A stretch of DNA of 64,000 nt. It comes from Lachnospiraceae bacterium. GTDB lineage: Bacteria > Bacillota > Clostridia > Lachnospirales > Lachnospiraceae. The notes beneath the pieces were generated by a model. That model saw nothing but the letters and a program-made list of their open reading frames with translations, searched no databases and had not been told where the DNA came from. Shown here piece by piece: positions 55,426-64,000 of this stretch. Location of the stretch: NCBI GenBank assembly GCA_024698145.1, contig JAILRO010000044.1, positions 1 through 64,000 of the forward strand, given 5' to 3'. The number at the start of each line of letters is the position of its first letter. Position 1 is the stretch's first letter. Made by a program: the position numbers and the translations under genes.

Positions 55426-56211
55426 ATGATGATTAATACAATCATGATTGGTTTAATGATTCCTTTTATAGGTACAGCGACAGGCTCGGCATGTGTATTT
55501 GTTTTACGTGATCAATTAAAAATCGGTGTGCAAAAAGCATTGACGGGTTTTGCGGCTGGCGTTATGGTTGCAGCCTCAATATGGAGCCTTATTATCCCGG
55601 CGATAGAACAGTCGGAGAATATGGGTAATTTTGCGTTTTTGCCTGCATTTATAGGCTTTTGGATTGGAGTTTTTTTTCTGCTTTTGCTTGACCATATTAT
55701 ACCGCATTTGCATATAGGTGCTTCAAAAGCGGAAGGTGTAAAAAGTCATTTGACTAGAACTGTCATGCTTGTGCTTGCAGTTACACTTCACAATATTCCG
55801 GAAGGAATGGCTGTTGGAGTTGTCTATGCCGGACTACTTAGCGGCTCTGATAAGATTACCGCGGGCGCGGCGTTGGCACTTGCTCTTGGAATTGCAATAC
55901 AGAATTTTCCGGAGGGTGCAATAATATCCATGCCGCTTTATGCAGAGGGAAAGAGCAAACCGAAATCATTTTGGTTGGGTGTTTTATCGGGAGCAGTCGA
56001 GCCGGTGTTTGGTGGGCTTACTGTTATTCTTGCAGGAATGATTCTGCCTGCAATGCCTTATCTTTTGTCGTTTGCAGCGGGAGCAATGCTTTATGTTGTT
56101 GTGGAAGAACTTATACCGGAGATGGCAGCGGGAGAGCATTCGCACGTAGGAGTTATTGCATTTGCAATAGGTTTCAGTCTTATGATGACATTGGATGTGG
56201 CACTAGGATAA
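55426..56211 (+). CDS. zupT: ZIP-family divalent metal transporter (ZupT/GufA-like)
   Basis: ZIP proteins import Zn, Fe or Mn down a gradient. Eight hydrophobic segments are visible, with the paired metal motifs HNIPEGMAVGV (about 123) and QNFPEGAIISMPL (about 158) and a late SHVGV segment. ATG 55426 follows AAAGGTG; the track's GTG start at 55417 overlaps that site. The upstream operator supports a role in iron or manganese uptake here. Confidence 0.88.
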   Translation: MMINTIMIGLMIPFIGTATGSACVFVLRDQLKIGVQKALTGFAAGVMVAASIWSLIIPAIEQSENMGNFAFLPAFIGFWIGVFFLLLLDHIIPHLHIGASKAEGVKSHLTRTVMLVLAVTLHNIPEGMAVGVVYAGLLSGSDKITAGAALALALGIAIQNFPEGAIISMPLYAEGKSKPKSFWLGVLSGAVEPVFGGLTVILAGMILPAMPYLLSFAAGAMLYVVVEELIPEMAAGEHSHVGVIAFAIGFSLMMTLDVALG

Positions 56212-56245
56212 TAAAAAATAAATATAAACAATTAAGGAGGCTAAC

Positions 56246-57025
56246 ATGGGTTTAGAGTTTGGAGATGTTCAGGAAACAGCGTTGATTCCGCTTGCTATTA
56301 AGGCAAGTGAAACAGCAAGACCAAATGCGAGGATTAAGGATGAAAAAGCAAAAGAAATTATCGATTCACTCGGAATTGATGTCAGTAAATACGATCCTTT
56401 TCTGTCACATGAAGGAGTTGTTGCGAGAACGATATTGTTTAGAAATAAGCTAAAGGCTTTTTTTAATAAATATCCGGAAGCAGTAGGCATTAATTTGGGG
56501 TGTGGTTTTGATGATAAATTTGTACAGATTGATAACGGAAGACTTAGATGGTACGACGTTGATCTGCCGGACCAGATTGAAAAAAGACGAAAAGTTTATG
56601 AGGATAGAGAAAGATGCATAATGCTTGATGGTAGTGCTCTTGATGGAGAGTGGACAAAAAATATACCGGAAAGTGATCAGTACGTTATTGTAATGGAAGG
56701 TGTACTTGAATACTTTTCTAAAGAGCAGGTAAAAACATGCTTAAACATGATTTGCGATAGTTTCCCTCATGGTTATCTTCTTGCGGAATTACATTCGCCA
56801 TTTCTTGAAAAACACGGTAGCCACCATGATGCAGTAAAGCATACAAATGCAACATTTGGCTGGGGGACAAAATCAGGAAGAGAGTATCTTGAGCTGGAAC
56901 CACGTATGAATTTTGTTTCGGAAACAAGTTATAACGAAGAAATGAAGAAGTATTCAATTCGTGGAAAGATATTTGCTATCGTAGGTAGGAATATCAATAA
57001 CCGAATAGCTATTTTTAAGTGGTAG
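56246..57025 (+). CDS. Leucine carboxyl methyltransferase-like SAM enzyme
   Basis: A 259-residue class I SAM methyltransferase of the LCM/PPM1-like family, with INLGCGFDDKF (SAM site, about 82), WYDVDLP and VMEGVLEYFS. Bacterial members modify small metabolites or are uncharacterised. It has a very good AAGGAGG site five bases before ATG and is followed 24 bases later by two ABC genes. I infer modification of a metal-chelating metabolite or siderophore handled by them; this is not proven by sequence. Confidence 0.75.
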   Translation: MGLEFGDVQETALIPLAIKASETARPNARIKDEKAKEIIDSLGIDVSKYDPFLSHEGVVARTILFRNKLKAFFNKYPEAVGINLGCGFDDKFVQIDNGRLRWYDVDLPDQIEKRRKVYEDRERCIMLDGSALDGEWTKNIPESDQYVIVMEGVLEYFSKEQVKTCLNMICDSFPHGYLLAELHSPFLEKHGSHHDAVKHTNATFGWGTKSGREYLELEPRMNFVSETSYNEEMKKYSIRGKIFAIVGRNINNRIAIFKW

Positions 57026-57049
57026 AGCAAAAAGAGGGAGGACATAACA

Positions 57050-58813
57050 TTGGGAAAGACGCCAAAATACGATCACATGAAATTAATAAGGCAGTATGCC
57101 AGAGGTCATAAAACACTTATTACTCTAGGAAGACTTCTGGCAGGAGTAAGTGCCGTGCTTGCACTTGTTCCGTATTACAGTCTCTGGAAAATTATTAAAA
57201 TAGCTGTTGATGGAAAAAATACGGATAAAATCAGTAGTCTTGCGTGGTTTGCGGTTGCCATGACTGTGGCATCGTTGCTCGTATATATTGTTGCGCTTTT
57301 ATGTACACACGTAGCGGCGTTTCGTGTGCAGGCTAATCTTCGAAGCGGACTCATGAGAAGAATTATTACGCTTCCTTTAGGTGTTTTTGATGAGGATGGA
57401 ACAGGTAAGATCAGACGTACTGTAAATGATTCAACCGCTGCAACTGAAACTTTTATTGCACATAATCTTCCTGACAAAGCAGTAGCTACTGTAACGCCAA
57501 TTGGTCTTCTTGTTCTTATATTCGCATTTAACTGGAAAATCGGATTGATATGTATGGTGCCGGCAGTTATTGGTTTCTTATGCATGATGTCGATGATGGG
57601 AGAAGGAATGCAACAAAAGATGAAAGAATATCAGAACGCGTTGGATACTATGAGTAGTGAAGCTACAGAGTATGTAAGAGGTGTGCCTGTAGTTAAGACG
57701 TTTGGACAGACAGTCCACTCATTTAAACGCTTTAAGACCTGCATAGACGGTTATGGAAAATGGACGACTGATTATACATTGATGCTTAGATTACCTATGA
57801 TAGGATTTATGACATGCATTAACGCTATTTTTGCATTTATCGTTATAGCAGCTTATGTAGTTACGAAAGATGGGATTATGTCGGCAGATATTCTCAATAT
57901 AATGTACTACATAATTGTTACGCCTCTTATTACTGTTGCACTTACCAAGATTGCATATTCGGGCGAGGCGGAGATGACACTTATTGACGCACTTAAACGT
58001 GTTGATGGCATAATGGAAATTAATCCACTAGAAGAAGGAAAGGCAAGTACGTCGTTAAAGGATTATGGTATAGAACTAAAAAATGTTACATACAGGTACA
58101 AAGATGCAACTTATGATGCCGTAAGTGATGTGTCACTTACAATTGCACAGGGCGCACATGTTGCTTTTGTTGGACCTTCAGGTTCGGGCAAAACAACTCT
58201 TGCAGAACTTTTGGTTCGATTCTTTGATGTTAGTCAAGGAGAAATTTTGATAGGCGGATTAAATGTCAAAGATATGCCGTCAAAAAAACTTATGCAATGC
58301 GTTTCGTTTGTATTTCAGGATAGCAGACTGATTAAGAAATCGATTCTTGAAAATGTTCGTATGGGAAAGCCTGATGCGACAGAGGAAGAGGTACTTGAGG
58401 CACTAAAAAAAGCACAGTGTATGGATATAATTGAAAAACTTCCAAATGGAATACATACTGTAATAGGAGAGAAAGGAACTTACTTATCAGGCGGTGAACA
58501 ACAAAGAATTACAATTGCAAGAGCGGTTCTTAAAGATGCGCCGATTCTTATACTTGACGAGGCTACAGCATTTGCAGATCCCGATAATGAAAGTAAGGTT
58601 CAAAAAGCATTTGAGGAATTGTCAAAGGGAAAAACTCTTATCATGATAGCACACAGATTAAGCACGGTTATGAATGCAGACAGAATATTTGTTATGGATA
58701 GAGGTAAATGTGTTGAGATGGGAACTCACGAAGAACTCATGCAAAATGGAGGACTTTATCAGCGTATGTTTAACGAGTATTCAAAATCAATCGAGTGGAA
58801 GGTGGGTGCTTAA
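57050..58813 (+). CDS. ABC half-transporter, first subunit (siderophore-importer-like)
   Basis: Six membrane helices (about residues 18-320) and a nucleotide-binding domain with GPSGSGKTTLAELLVRFF, signature YLSGGEQQRITIARA and Walker B ILILDEATAFADPDNE. The ATAFADP box and pairing with a second half-transporter resemble YbtP/YbtQ and IrtA/IrtB, exporter-fold proteins that import iron-siderophores. TTG start at 57050 with GAGGGAGGA upstream. Direction cannot be proven by eye. Confidence 0.82.
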   Translation: MGKTPKYDHMKLIRQYARGHKTLITLGRLLAGVSAVLALVPYYSLWKIIKIAVDGKNTDKISSLAWFAVAMTVASLLVYIVALLCTHVAAFRVQANLRSGLMRRIITLPLGVFDEDGTGKIRRTVNDSTAATETFIAHNLPDKAVATVTPIGLLVLIFAFNWKIGLICMVPAVIGFLCMMSMMGEGMQQKMKEYQNALDTMSSEATEYVRGVPVVKTFGQTVHSFKRFKTCIDGYGKWTTDYTLMLRLPMIGFMTCINAIFAFIVIAAYVVTKDGIMSADILNIMYYIIVTPLITVALTKIAYSGEAEMTLIDALKRVDGIMEINPLEEGKASTSLKDYGIELKNVTYRYKDATYDAVSDVSLTIAQGAHVAFVGPSGSGKTTLAELLVRFFDVSQGEILIGGLNVKDMPSKKLMQCVSFVFQDSRLIKKSILENVRMGKPDATEEEVLEALKKAQCMDIIEKLPNGIHTVIGEKGTYLSGGEQQRITIARAVLKDAPILILDEATAFADPDNESKVQKAFEELSKGKTLIMIAHRLSTVMNADRIFVMDRGKCVEMGTHEELMQNGGLYQRMFNEYSKSIEWKVGA

Positions 58814-58814
58814 A

Positions 58815-60551
58815 ATGATAGAAAAATTACAACATAAATACGCACTTTCAAGAGAAGGTGCCGTTGATATGATAAAGGCTTGCATCAGTGTAACATTTAC
58901 CAACATTGCTCTTATGATGCCGGCAGGAATACTTTATTGTCTTATAAATGATATGCTTAACAACAATCTTACAAAAGACAGAATAACGTTTTATGTATTG
59001 GGAAGTATAGTTGTACTTTTTCTCGTTGCAATTACCAATTACATTCAGTACAATGCAACATTTCTTACCACTTACAAAGAGAGTGGTGTAAGAAGAACGA
59101 AGATTGCAGAGAAACTCAGAAAACTTCCGCTTTCGTATTTTGGTAAGAAAAATATTGCAGATTTAACGACTAATATCATGGGTGATTGCGCAATGATAGA
59201 GACTGCTTCAAGCCACTGGATACCGGAGCTGATTGGCGCTCTTATTTCGGTGAGCCTTGTTGGTGTAAGTCTTTTCTTTGCGTTTGACTGGAGAATGGTT
59301 ATTGCCAGCTTTTGGGTGATTCCGGTAGCGTTTATTATAGTTACAACATGCTCGGGTGCCGAGAAAAGAGCTGTTCGTAAGAACTCGGCAGTGAAGCTTG
59401 CATTTACCGATGGGGTTCAGGAATGTCTTGAATCAATAAGGGATTTGCGTGCCAACAACGCAGAGGACAGTTACATGGAGGAACTAGAAGAGAAAATAAG
59501 AAATGTCGAGAAAATGGCACTTTTTACTGAACTTAAGATGGCGGTATATGTCAATTCGGCAGCAATTATATTAAAACTTGGCATAGGAACGACTGCTGTT
59601 GTGGGAGGTATTCTTTTTGCAAAGGGTGAGATATCATTGCTTACTTTCTTTATGTTCCTAATGCTTGTATCCAGACTTTATTCACCTATGGAAATATCAT
59701 TACAGAACTTTGCGGCTATTATTGCAACATCAGTGCAATGCGAGAGACTTGATGAGGTTCTCTCTCATGAGATACAGAGCGGTGAAGATAACGTAAAATA
59801 TGATGGCTATGATATAGTGTTTGATCATGTGGGATTTAAGTATTCGGATGATACTGATGTTCTTACCGATGTATCATTTACCGCAAAACAGGGAGAAGTT
59901 ACGGCTCTAATAGGACCGAGCGGTGGTGGAAAGACCACTATATCGAGACTGGCTGCAAGATTCTGGGATGCAGATGATGGTAAGATAACGCTTGGTGGCG
60001 TTGATATATCAAAGGTGGATCCGGAAACACTTCTTGCAAATTATTCTATAGTTTTCCAGGACGTTACGCTTTTTAACAACTCTGTAATGGAGAATATAAG
60101 AATAGGAAAGAGCGGTGCGACTGATGAAGAAGTGATAAGAGCCGCACGACTTGCCAATTGTGATGAGTTTGTAAGCCTTCTTCCGGATGGTTACAACACC
60201 AATATCGGCGAGAACGGAAGCGAACTTTCGGGGGGCGAAAGACAAAGAATATCTATTGCAAGAGCATTCTTAAAAGATGCTCCGGTTATTCTTTTGGATG
60301 AAGCTACCGCATCGTTAGATGCAGAAAATGAAACTGCTATTCAGGAAGCACTCTCAAGACTTATCAAGGATAAGACTGTGCTAATTATAGCGCACAGAAT
60401 GAGAACAATTGCTAACGCTGACAATATTGTTGTGCTAAAAGACGGAGTTGTTGCAGAGCAGGGAACACCGGAGTTTCTTTCGTCGTATGACAGCATCTAC
60501 AGCCGTATGACTAAACAGCAATTGCTGTCACAAAACTGGAGAATGGTGTGA
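58815..60551 (+). CDS. ABC half-transporter, second subunit (siderophore-importer-like)
   Basis: Partner of the preceding gene: six membrane helices, then GPSGGGKTTISRLAARFW, LSGGERQRISIARAF and VILLDEATASLDAENE. ATG 58815, one base after the upstream stop, has GGAAGGTGGG ahead; the track start at 58674 is inside the previous gene. It ends convergently with, and overlaps by 24 bases, the minus-strand surface-protein gene. Confidence 0.82.
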   Translation: MIEKLQHKYALSREGAVDMIKACISVTFTNIALMMPAGILYCLINDMLNNNLTKDRITFYVLGSIVVLFLVAITNYIQYNATFLTTYKESGVRRTKIAEKLRKLPLSYFGKKNIADLTTNIMGDCAMIETASSHWIPELIGALISVSLVGVSLFFAFDWRMVIASFWVIPVAFIIVTTCSGAEKRAVRKNSAVKLAFTDGVQECLESIRDLRANNAEDSYMEELEEKIRNVEKMALFTELKMAVYVNSAAIILKLGIGTTAVVGGILFAKGEISLLTFFMFLMLVSRLYSPMEISLQNFAAIIATSVQCERLDEVLSHEIQSGEDNVKYDGYDIVFDHVGFKYSDDTDVLTDVSFTAKQGEVTALIGPSGGGKTTISRLAARFWDADDGKITLGGVDISKVDPETLLANYSIVFQDVTLFNNSVMENIRIGKSGATDEEVIRAARLANCDEFVSLLPDGYNTNIGENGSELSGGERQRISIARAFLKDAPVILLDEATASLDAENETAIQEALSRLIKDKTVLIIAHRMRTIANADNIVVLKDGVVAEQGTPEFLSSYDSIYSRMTKQQLLSQNWRMV

Positions 60552-62792
60552 GCTAATACTATTTTTTTTTCCGGCTTTTAATGGTTTGATACAGCGCTTT
60601 GACCCCTTTATTATGATTTTTTTAGGAGTTCCTTTAAGTGCGTTCTTTCCAACCTTCTTAAGGACAGTGGATTTGGAATTGATTGTTTTTAAGTTGCTGC
60701 AATTTTCAAAAGCACTTGCACCGATGGACTTAACGTTCTTACCGATTGTTACTTTGGTAAGAACGTTATTGTTCTTGAAAGCTTTTTTGGATATGGAAGT
60801 AACCTTGAACGTAATGCCACATAACTTGATTGAGTCCTTGATTTTTGCTGTTGAACAGTATTTGTTATACGGTTTTACATAGGTTACGGTTCCGCCCTTT
60901 ATCTTACCGTGTTTTTTTGTTATCTTTGTTATTCTGTATTTTCCACCGGATTTTTTGTCCGCGATGGCAAGGTTTTTCTTAAGATCTTTAGCTTTTATGT
61001 TTGTGGCAACATAATATTTAACGCCGTCACCATCTGTGATGACTTTGGCTTCCTGATAAGAAGGTACGGGGATATTTTTTAACTTTATATTATTCTTATC
61101 CAGCATGATTCTTATAGTTGATTCTAATTCTTTGCGTGTCACTTTGTCGTGAGGACCTATTTTTTGTTCGGCTTTAGAAGAACCTGCAGGTCCTTTGCCT
61201 TCCATGATTCCCCATGTTACAGCCCAGGTGAGCGCTTCCCATGCGTAGTAATCTATTTCGTAGTAATCAATGTAATCATCAGTTCTTCCAAAATCAATGG
61301 CTCTGTCATATCCCATAAGTTCTGCGTAACGCATGAGCATAAGTGCCATGTCCTGTCTTTGGACACATTTTCCTACACCGAAATAGTCGGATGTTACATA
61401 TGGATAACCGACGCAAATAGAGTTCTTTTCACCCCAAAGCAGAGCATCTTCATACCAGGCACCTTTTACTACATCTTTAAATCTGGATTTGAGTCCTTTG
61501 ACACTAGGCTTGCCTGCCATTTCATAGAGAGTTACAACGACCATTTCTCTTGTCACTCTCTCTTTTTTTGCAGGAAGATTGTCCTCGTCATGTGGTCTGT
61601 CGGTTGCGTCTAACAGATTGTTGGCGACTTTTTTGTTGATAACAAGCTTGGCAGAGTCATCAAAACAAAGGAAACATTTATTGTCGTCTCCGGTAGAGGT
61701 ATCTCCACCGTAATCCAGAGTCCACGAATGTCCTTTGCATGTATTAGATTCATCTGCTTTGACACCCTTATTGTATGTCTGTACAAGGAAAGGATTATAG
61801 CTTATGTCAATTTTTGTAAGCGGATTTGTAAATGCCATCAAATAATACAGATATGTATTTTTGGACAAATCAAGCTTGCTTATATCGTTGCATGAACAAT
61901 CCAGATAAAGTAATTTGGGATTGTGTGTAACGTCTAATGTTTTGAGGCAATCACGATTGTAACTACAGATAAGTTTTTGTAATTCTTTGTTGTTGCTTAC
62001 ATCCACGTTTGTGGCGCTGTTGTTGGCACAATTATAATATTGTAATCCTGGGCATTTGCTGACATCAATGCTTCCAAGTCCCGGGTTATCCCATATGTCA
62101 AGGCGCTTCATTTTTGGACATAGCGTTACGTCCAATTGCGTGAATTTGTTGCGCATTGCATCAAGATGCTGCAGATTAGGATTATGACTTAAATCAAGCG
62201 TAGTAAGTCCGCAATCACCGCATGTTAAATGTTCCAACAAAGGATTTTTTGAAACATCCAAGCCATTTAACGGGTTGGAATTGATTTCTATAAATGATAC
62301 CTTGGGATTGTTGGATACGTTAAATGAAGTTAGTTTGCAATCGAAACAATATACCCATTCAAGATCTGGGTTTGGCGTAAAATCAAGTTCAGTAAAAAGA
62401 TTGCCGGAACACCATACACCTGTAAGTAATTTGTTGTTACTAAGATCCATTTCGGATATCTGATTATCCATGCAATATAGACCGCGCAATTCCGTGAAAT
62501 ACTCGATTCCCTTAAGTGACTTTATTCCTTTGTTGACACACCATATGTTTCTTAAGTAGATAATTTCATCTTCATCTATAATTCCGTCACCGTTGCGGTC
62601 ATAATCGGAACCGGCAATTACGGCACGAAAATTATCGTCCGGAAAGTTGGATTCGTTAATTGTTACAACAGGTTTTGGAGTGCCTGGGACAAAGTCACCT
62701 GCGAAAGCGGTAGAAGATAAGCTGTTCATCGTAATTAATGCTGTGGTTAAGCCAAAAAATGATCGGATAACAATGCGCGATAGTTTACTCAT
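60528..62792 (-). CDS. Surface protein with leucine-rich repeats, EF-hand and SLH domains
   Basis: Signal peptide (about 1-31), an EF-hand/dockerin-like loop (DRNGDGIIDEDE), then about 14 BspA/internalin-type leucine-rich repeats with NPLL and LDVS/LDLS cores (about 85-330). SLH-like modules follow (SRFKDVVKGAWYEDALLW and GIMEGKGPAG, about 430-560), then a C-terminal LRR_5 segment (ISKKAFKNNNVLTKVTIG). It is probably a wall-anchored adhesin or sensor. The last codons overlap the end of the ABC gene; no terminator separates them. Ribosome binding site TAAGGAGGT before ATG 62792. Confidence 0.85.
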   Translation of the reverse strand: MSKLSRIVIRSFFGLTTALITMNSLSSTAFAGDFVPGTPKPVVTINESNFPDDNFRAVIAGSDYDRNGDGIIDEDEIIYLRNIWCVNKGIKSLKGIEYFTELRGLYCMDNQISEMDLSNNKLLTGVWCSGNLFTELDFTPNPDLEWVYCFDCKLTSFNVSNNPKVSFIEINSNPLNGLDVSKNPLLEHLTCGDCGLTTLDLSHNPNLQHLDAMRNKFTQLDVTLCPKMKRLDIWDNPGLGSIDVSKCPGLQYYNCANNSATNVDVSNNKELQKLICSYNRDCLKTLDVTHNPKLLYLDCSCNDISKLDLSKNTYLYYLMAFTNPLTKIDISYNPFLVQTYNKGVKADESNTCKGHSWTLDYGGDTSTGDDNKCFLCFDDSAKLVINKKVANNLLDATDRPHDEDNLPAKKERVTREMVVVTLYEMAGKPSVKGLKSRFKDVVKGAWYEDALLWGEKNSICVGYPYVTSDYFGVGKCVQRQDMALMLMRYAELMGYDRAIDFGRTDDYIDYYEIDYYAWEALTWAVTWGIMEGKGPAGSSKAEQKIGPHDKVTRKELESTIRIMLDKNNIKLKNIPVPSYQEAKVITDGDGVKYYVATNIKAKDLKKNLAIADKKSGGKYRITKITKKHGKIKGGTVTYVKPYNKYCSTAKIKDSIKLCGITFKVTSISKKAFKNNNVLTKVTIGKNVKSIGASAFENCSNLKTINSKSTVLKKVGKNALKGTPKKIIIKGSKRCIKPLKAGKKNSISSHHSPVL

Positions 62793-62833
62793 TTGTATGG
62801 TATACCTCCTTAGTTGCGGGATTATCTGATTAG

Positions 62834-62862
62834 ATTGTATGATAAATTGTAGCCGGTCGCAA
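62834..62862 (-). promoter_or_regulatory. Promoter of the LRR/SLH gene
   Basis: On the minus strand, TTGCGA (62862-62857), 17 bases, TACAAT (62839-62834). Confidence 0.5.
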
Positions 62863-62888
62863 CAAGTATTTGATACAAAGACAGATTC

Positions 62889-63152
62889 TCACATCATTGA
62901 CATTATCATATCGATTTTCTGTCGTTTTTCAGGGGACATGTCTCGAGTCAGAATATCTATCATCAGCCTGCTTTCTGATTTTGTAAAACTGAGATTTCTT
63001 TTAGAAAGTTCCTTATTGATTGTCATGATTTTTGGAATCATAGACTCTATTGAGCTGTTGTTGCCGGTTGTCGCAAGCTCTTTGATTATACGTTGTTTTA
63101 ATGGATGGAGCCGTTGAAATTCTTCCGTCATAAAGAAATCTTGCTGTTGCAT
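62889..63152 (-). CDS. Small unknown helical protein
   Basis: An 87-residue charged, helical protein with no signal peptide or known motif (starts MQQQDFFMTEEFQRLHPLKQ). Its ATG overlaps the stop of the upstream gene as TAATG, so the two are translationally coupled. I do not recognise a family. Confidence 0.6.
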   Translation of the reverse strand: MQQQDFFMTEEFQRLHPLKQRIIKELATTGNNSSIESMIPKIMTINKELSKRNLSFTKSESRLMIDILTRDMSPEKRQKIDMIMSMM

Positions 63153-63481
63153 TATGTAAACCTCTCTTTCTCGTTATATTCAGCTGCCTGTAATAAATCA
63201 TAGTCGGCAAATATTTTGTTAATATTGTCGTCAAAACTATCACTTGTACCCGTATGTATATATTGGGTATTGTTTACAAGGTCTTCGTTATGTAAACTTG
63301 AATCACGAATACTTTGCGATGAGTTATGTAAACCTTGATTTTTATCGGAATAACTAATGTTATGTAAACTGTTGTCCTGGGTTTCCTGCATCACATTCAT
63401 AACGGTTTTTAGCATATCAGGTGACATTCCGGTAAGGCCGGCAATCATATCCATAGGATCTTTTGACTCTTTATGTAAACC
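63152..63481 (-). repeat. Five copies of GTTTACATAA in 330 bases
   Basis: TTATGTAAAC (plus strand) starts at 63152, 63288, 63324, 63360 and 63471. The three central copies are exactly 36 bases apart and in frame; the first covers the stop/start overlap of the two genes. Confidence 0.8.
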
Positions 63482-63664
63482 ATATGCCGTGATAATATCA
63501 TTTGACTTAAACGCATTTAAAATCATTTTAACCTCATAGTATTTGACGATGAGAGCAAGAGCAAGCTTCATGGAACTGTCCACAAAGGGGATCAGGGCTT
63601 CTAGCATGGAATAGGGATTATTTCTTGTTATGGCATCGAGAGGATGATTGTTGGGAAATTCCAT
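63152..63664 (-). CDS. Unknown protein with 12-residue LHN repeats
   Basis: A 170-residue protein: helical N-terminal half (SMLEALIPFVDSSMKLALAL), then three repeats of 12 residues beginning SLHN, GLHN and SLHN (about 100-135), then an acidic tail. On DNA each repeat starts with GTTTACATAA. No family recognised. It is the first gene of a two-gene unit with the 62889 gene; a weak AAGGG precedes ATG. Confidence 0.6.
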   Translation of the reverse strand: MEFPNNHPLDAITRNNPYSMLEALIPFVDSSMKLALALIVKYYEVKMILNAFKSNDIITAYGLHKESKDPMDMIAGLTGMSPDMLKTVMNVMQETQDNSLHNISYSDKNQGLHNSSQSIRDSSLHNEDLVNNTQYIHTGTSDSFDDNINKIFADYDLLQAAEYNEKERFT

Positions 63665-63757
63665 GTAGTAACCCTTGTACTCTTTACATCTAATATATGC
63701 ATTTTGTTTTCATTTATGAAAAAGTTGTTTGAGGCTATTTTTGCAACTAATATTGCC

Positions 63758-63786
63758 TTGTAAGAACTGAGAATATTTGATAGAAT
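63758..63786 (+). promoter_or_regulatory. Promoter of trmL
   Basis: TTGTAA (63758-63763), 17 bases, TAGAAT (63781-63786). Confidence 0.5.
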
Positions 63787-63817
63787 AGTAAAATCCGAGA
63801 GGAAAGAAGGAAAGATA

Positions 63818-64000
63818 ATGATTAATATTGTATTACATGAACCTGAAATGCCGGCTAATACCGGTAATATTGGAAGAACGTGCGTGGCAACAGGTGCGAG
63901 ACTTCATCTTATAGAACCACTTGGCTTTATTCTTAATGATAAGATGGTCAAGCGTGCAGGAATGGATTATTGGGACAAGTTGGATGTTACCAGATACGTA
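63818..64000 (+). CDS. trmL: tRNA (cytidine(34)-2'-O)-methyltransferase, partial
   Basis: The first 61 codons of a SPOUT-family methyltransferase; [20 protein letters not shown] is the family's N-terminal signature, followed by [13 protein letters not shown]. TrmL methylates the wobble ribose of tRNA-Leu species. ATG 63818 has GGAAAGAAGGAAAG upstream. The gene runs off the right edge. Confidence 0.9.
   Translation, partial: MINIVLHEPEMPANTGNIGRTCVATGARLHLIEPLGFILNDKMVKRAGMDYWDKLDVTRYV

Noticed and set aside
56232-56247. CTAAC before the methyltransferase gene as an operator
   Set aside because: Only the right half matches; AAGGAGG-CTAAC is explained as ribosome binding site plus spacer.

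Overview
The window looks like a chromosomal segment of a low-GC Gram-positive anaerobe of class Clostridia, most likely family Lachnospiraceae. Supporting signs are AGGAGG-type ribosome binding sites, TTGACA/TATAAT promoters, the dgt-dnaG-rpoD-trmK order, a compact class A RNase P RNA, a GGDEF/Feo/SLH protein repertoire and choline-binding-like cell-wall repeats. Species cannot be assigned from the sequence alone. No tRNA, rRNA, CRISPR array, transposase or phage gene was seen.

Layout. 1-243 is one end of an intergenic repeat whose second, apparently complete copy lies at 37541-38169. 317-1336 is a secreted CapA-like phosphatase. 1521-8794 is the housekeeping block dgt, dnaG, rpoD, trmK, a Nif3-like gene and a TGS-uridine kinase. 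8926-9648 is an unknown protein, then rnpB on the minus strand. 10184-10972 is an unusual protein with two AP2-like domains around a decayed HNH core. A 3D-domain wall protein and thrC follow. A preQ1-I riboswitch (13421) with its terminator (13470) controls queD-queE-folE-queC. 16037-27737 is a lipid and wall-glycopolymer region: diacylglycerol kinase, glmM, a priming sugar transferase, two CDP-glycerol-type polymerases, tarI, tarJ, a family 2 glycosyltransferase, glmS and an LCP ligase. Three exported proteins follow: a transglutaminase-like protein, a GH5 cellulase and a YkuD transpeptidase, the first and third with cell-wall-binding repeats. Then come a Cache-GGDEF cyclase, leuS, the structured repeat, prfC and a second GGDEF cyclase.

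41351-60551 is a metal-homeostasis island. It holds two DtxR-family repressors, two Feo systems (feoA-feoB-FeoB-associated Cys-rich peptide; feoA-feoB-feoC), a P1B ATPase with an unusual membrane motif, a MacB-like ABC exporter, an HMA protein, an enolase, a ZIP transporter, a leucine-carboxyl-methyltransferase-like enzyme and a heterodimeric ABC transporter resembling siderophore importers. Six copies of a perfect 16-bp palindrome, GTTAG-N6-CTAAC, lie only in the upstream regions of these genes: feoA1, feoB1, feoA2, eno (two copies) and zupT. I read this as the operator of one or both DtxR proteins. The enolase promoter is an ideal TTGACA-N17-TATACT whose -10 lies inside one operator, which puts a glycolytic enzyme under apparent metal control.

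The right end carries, on the minus strand, an SLH/leucine-rich-repeat surface protein and two small unknown genes, one with a 12-residue LHN repeat echoed in DNA as TTATGTAAAC. The window ends inside trmL on the plus strand.
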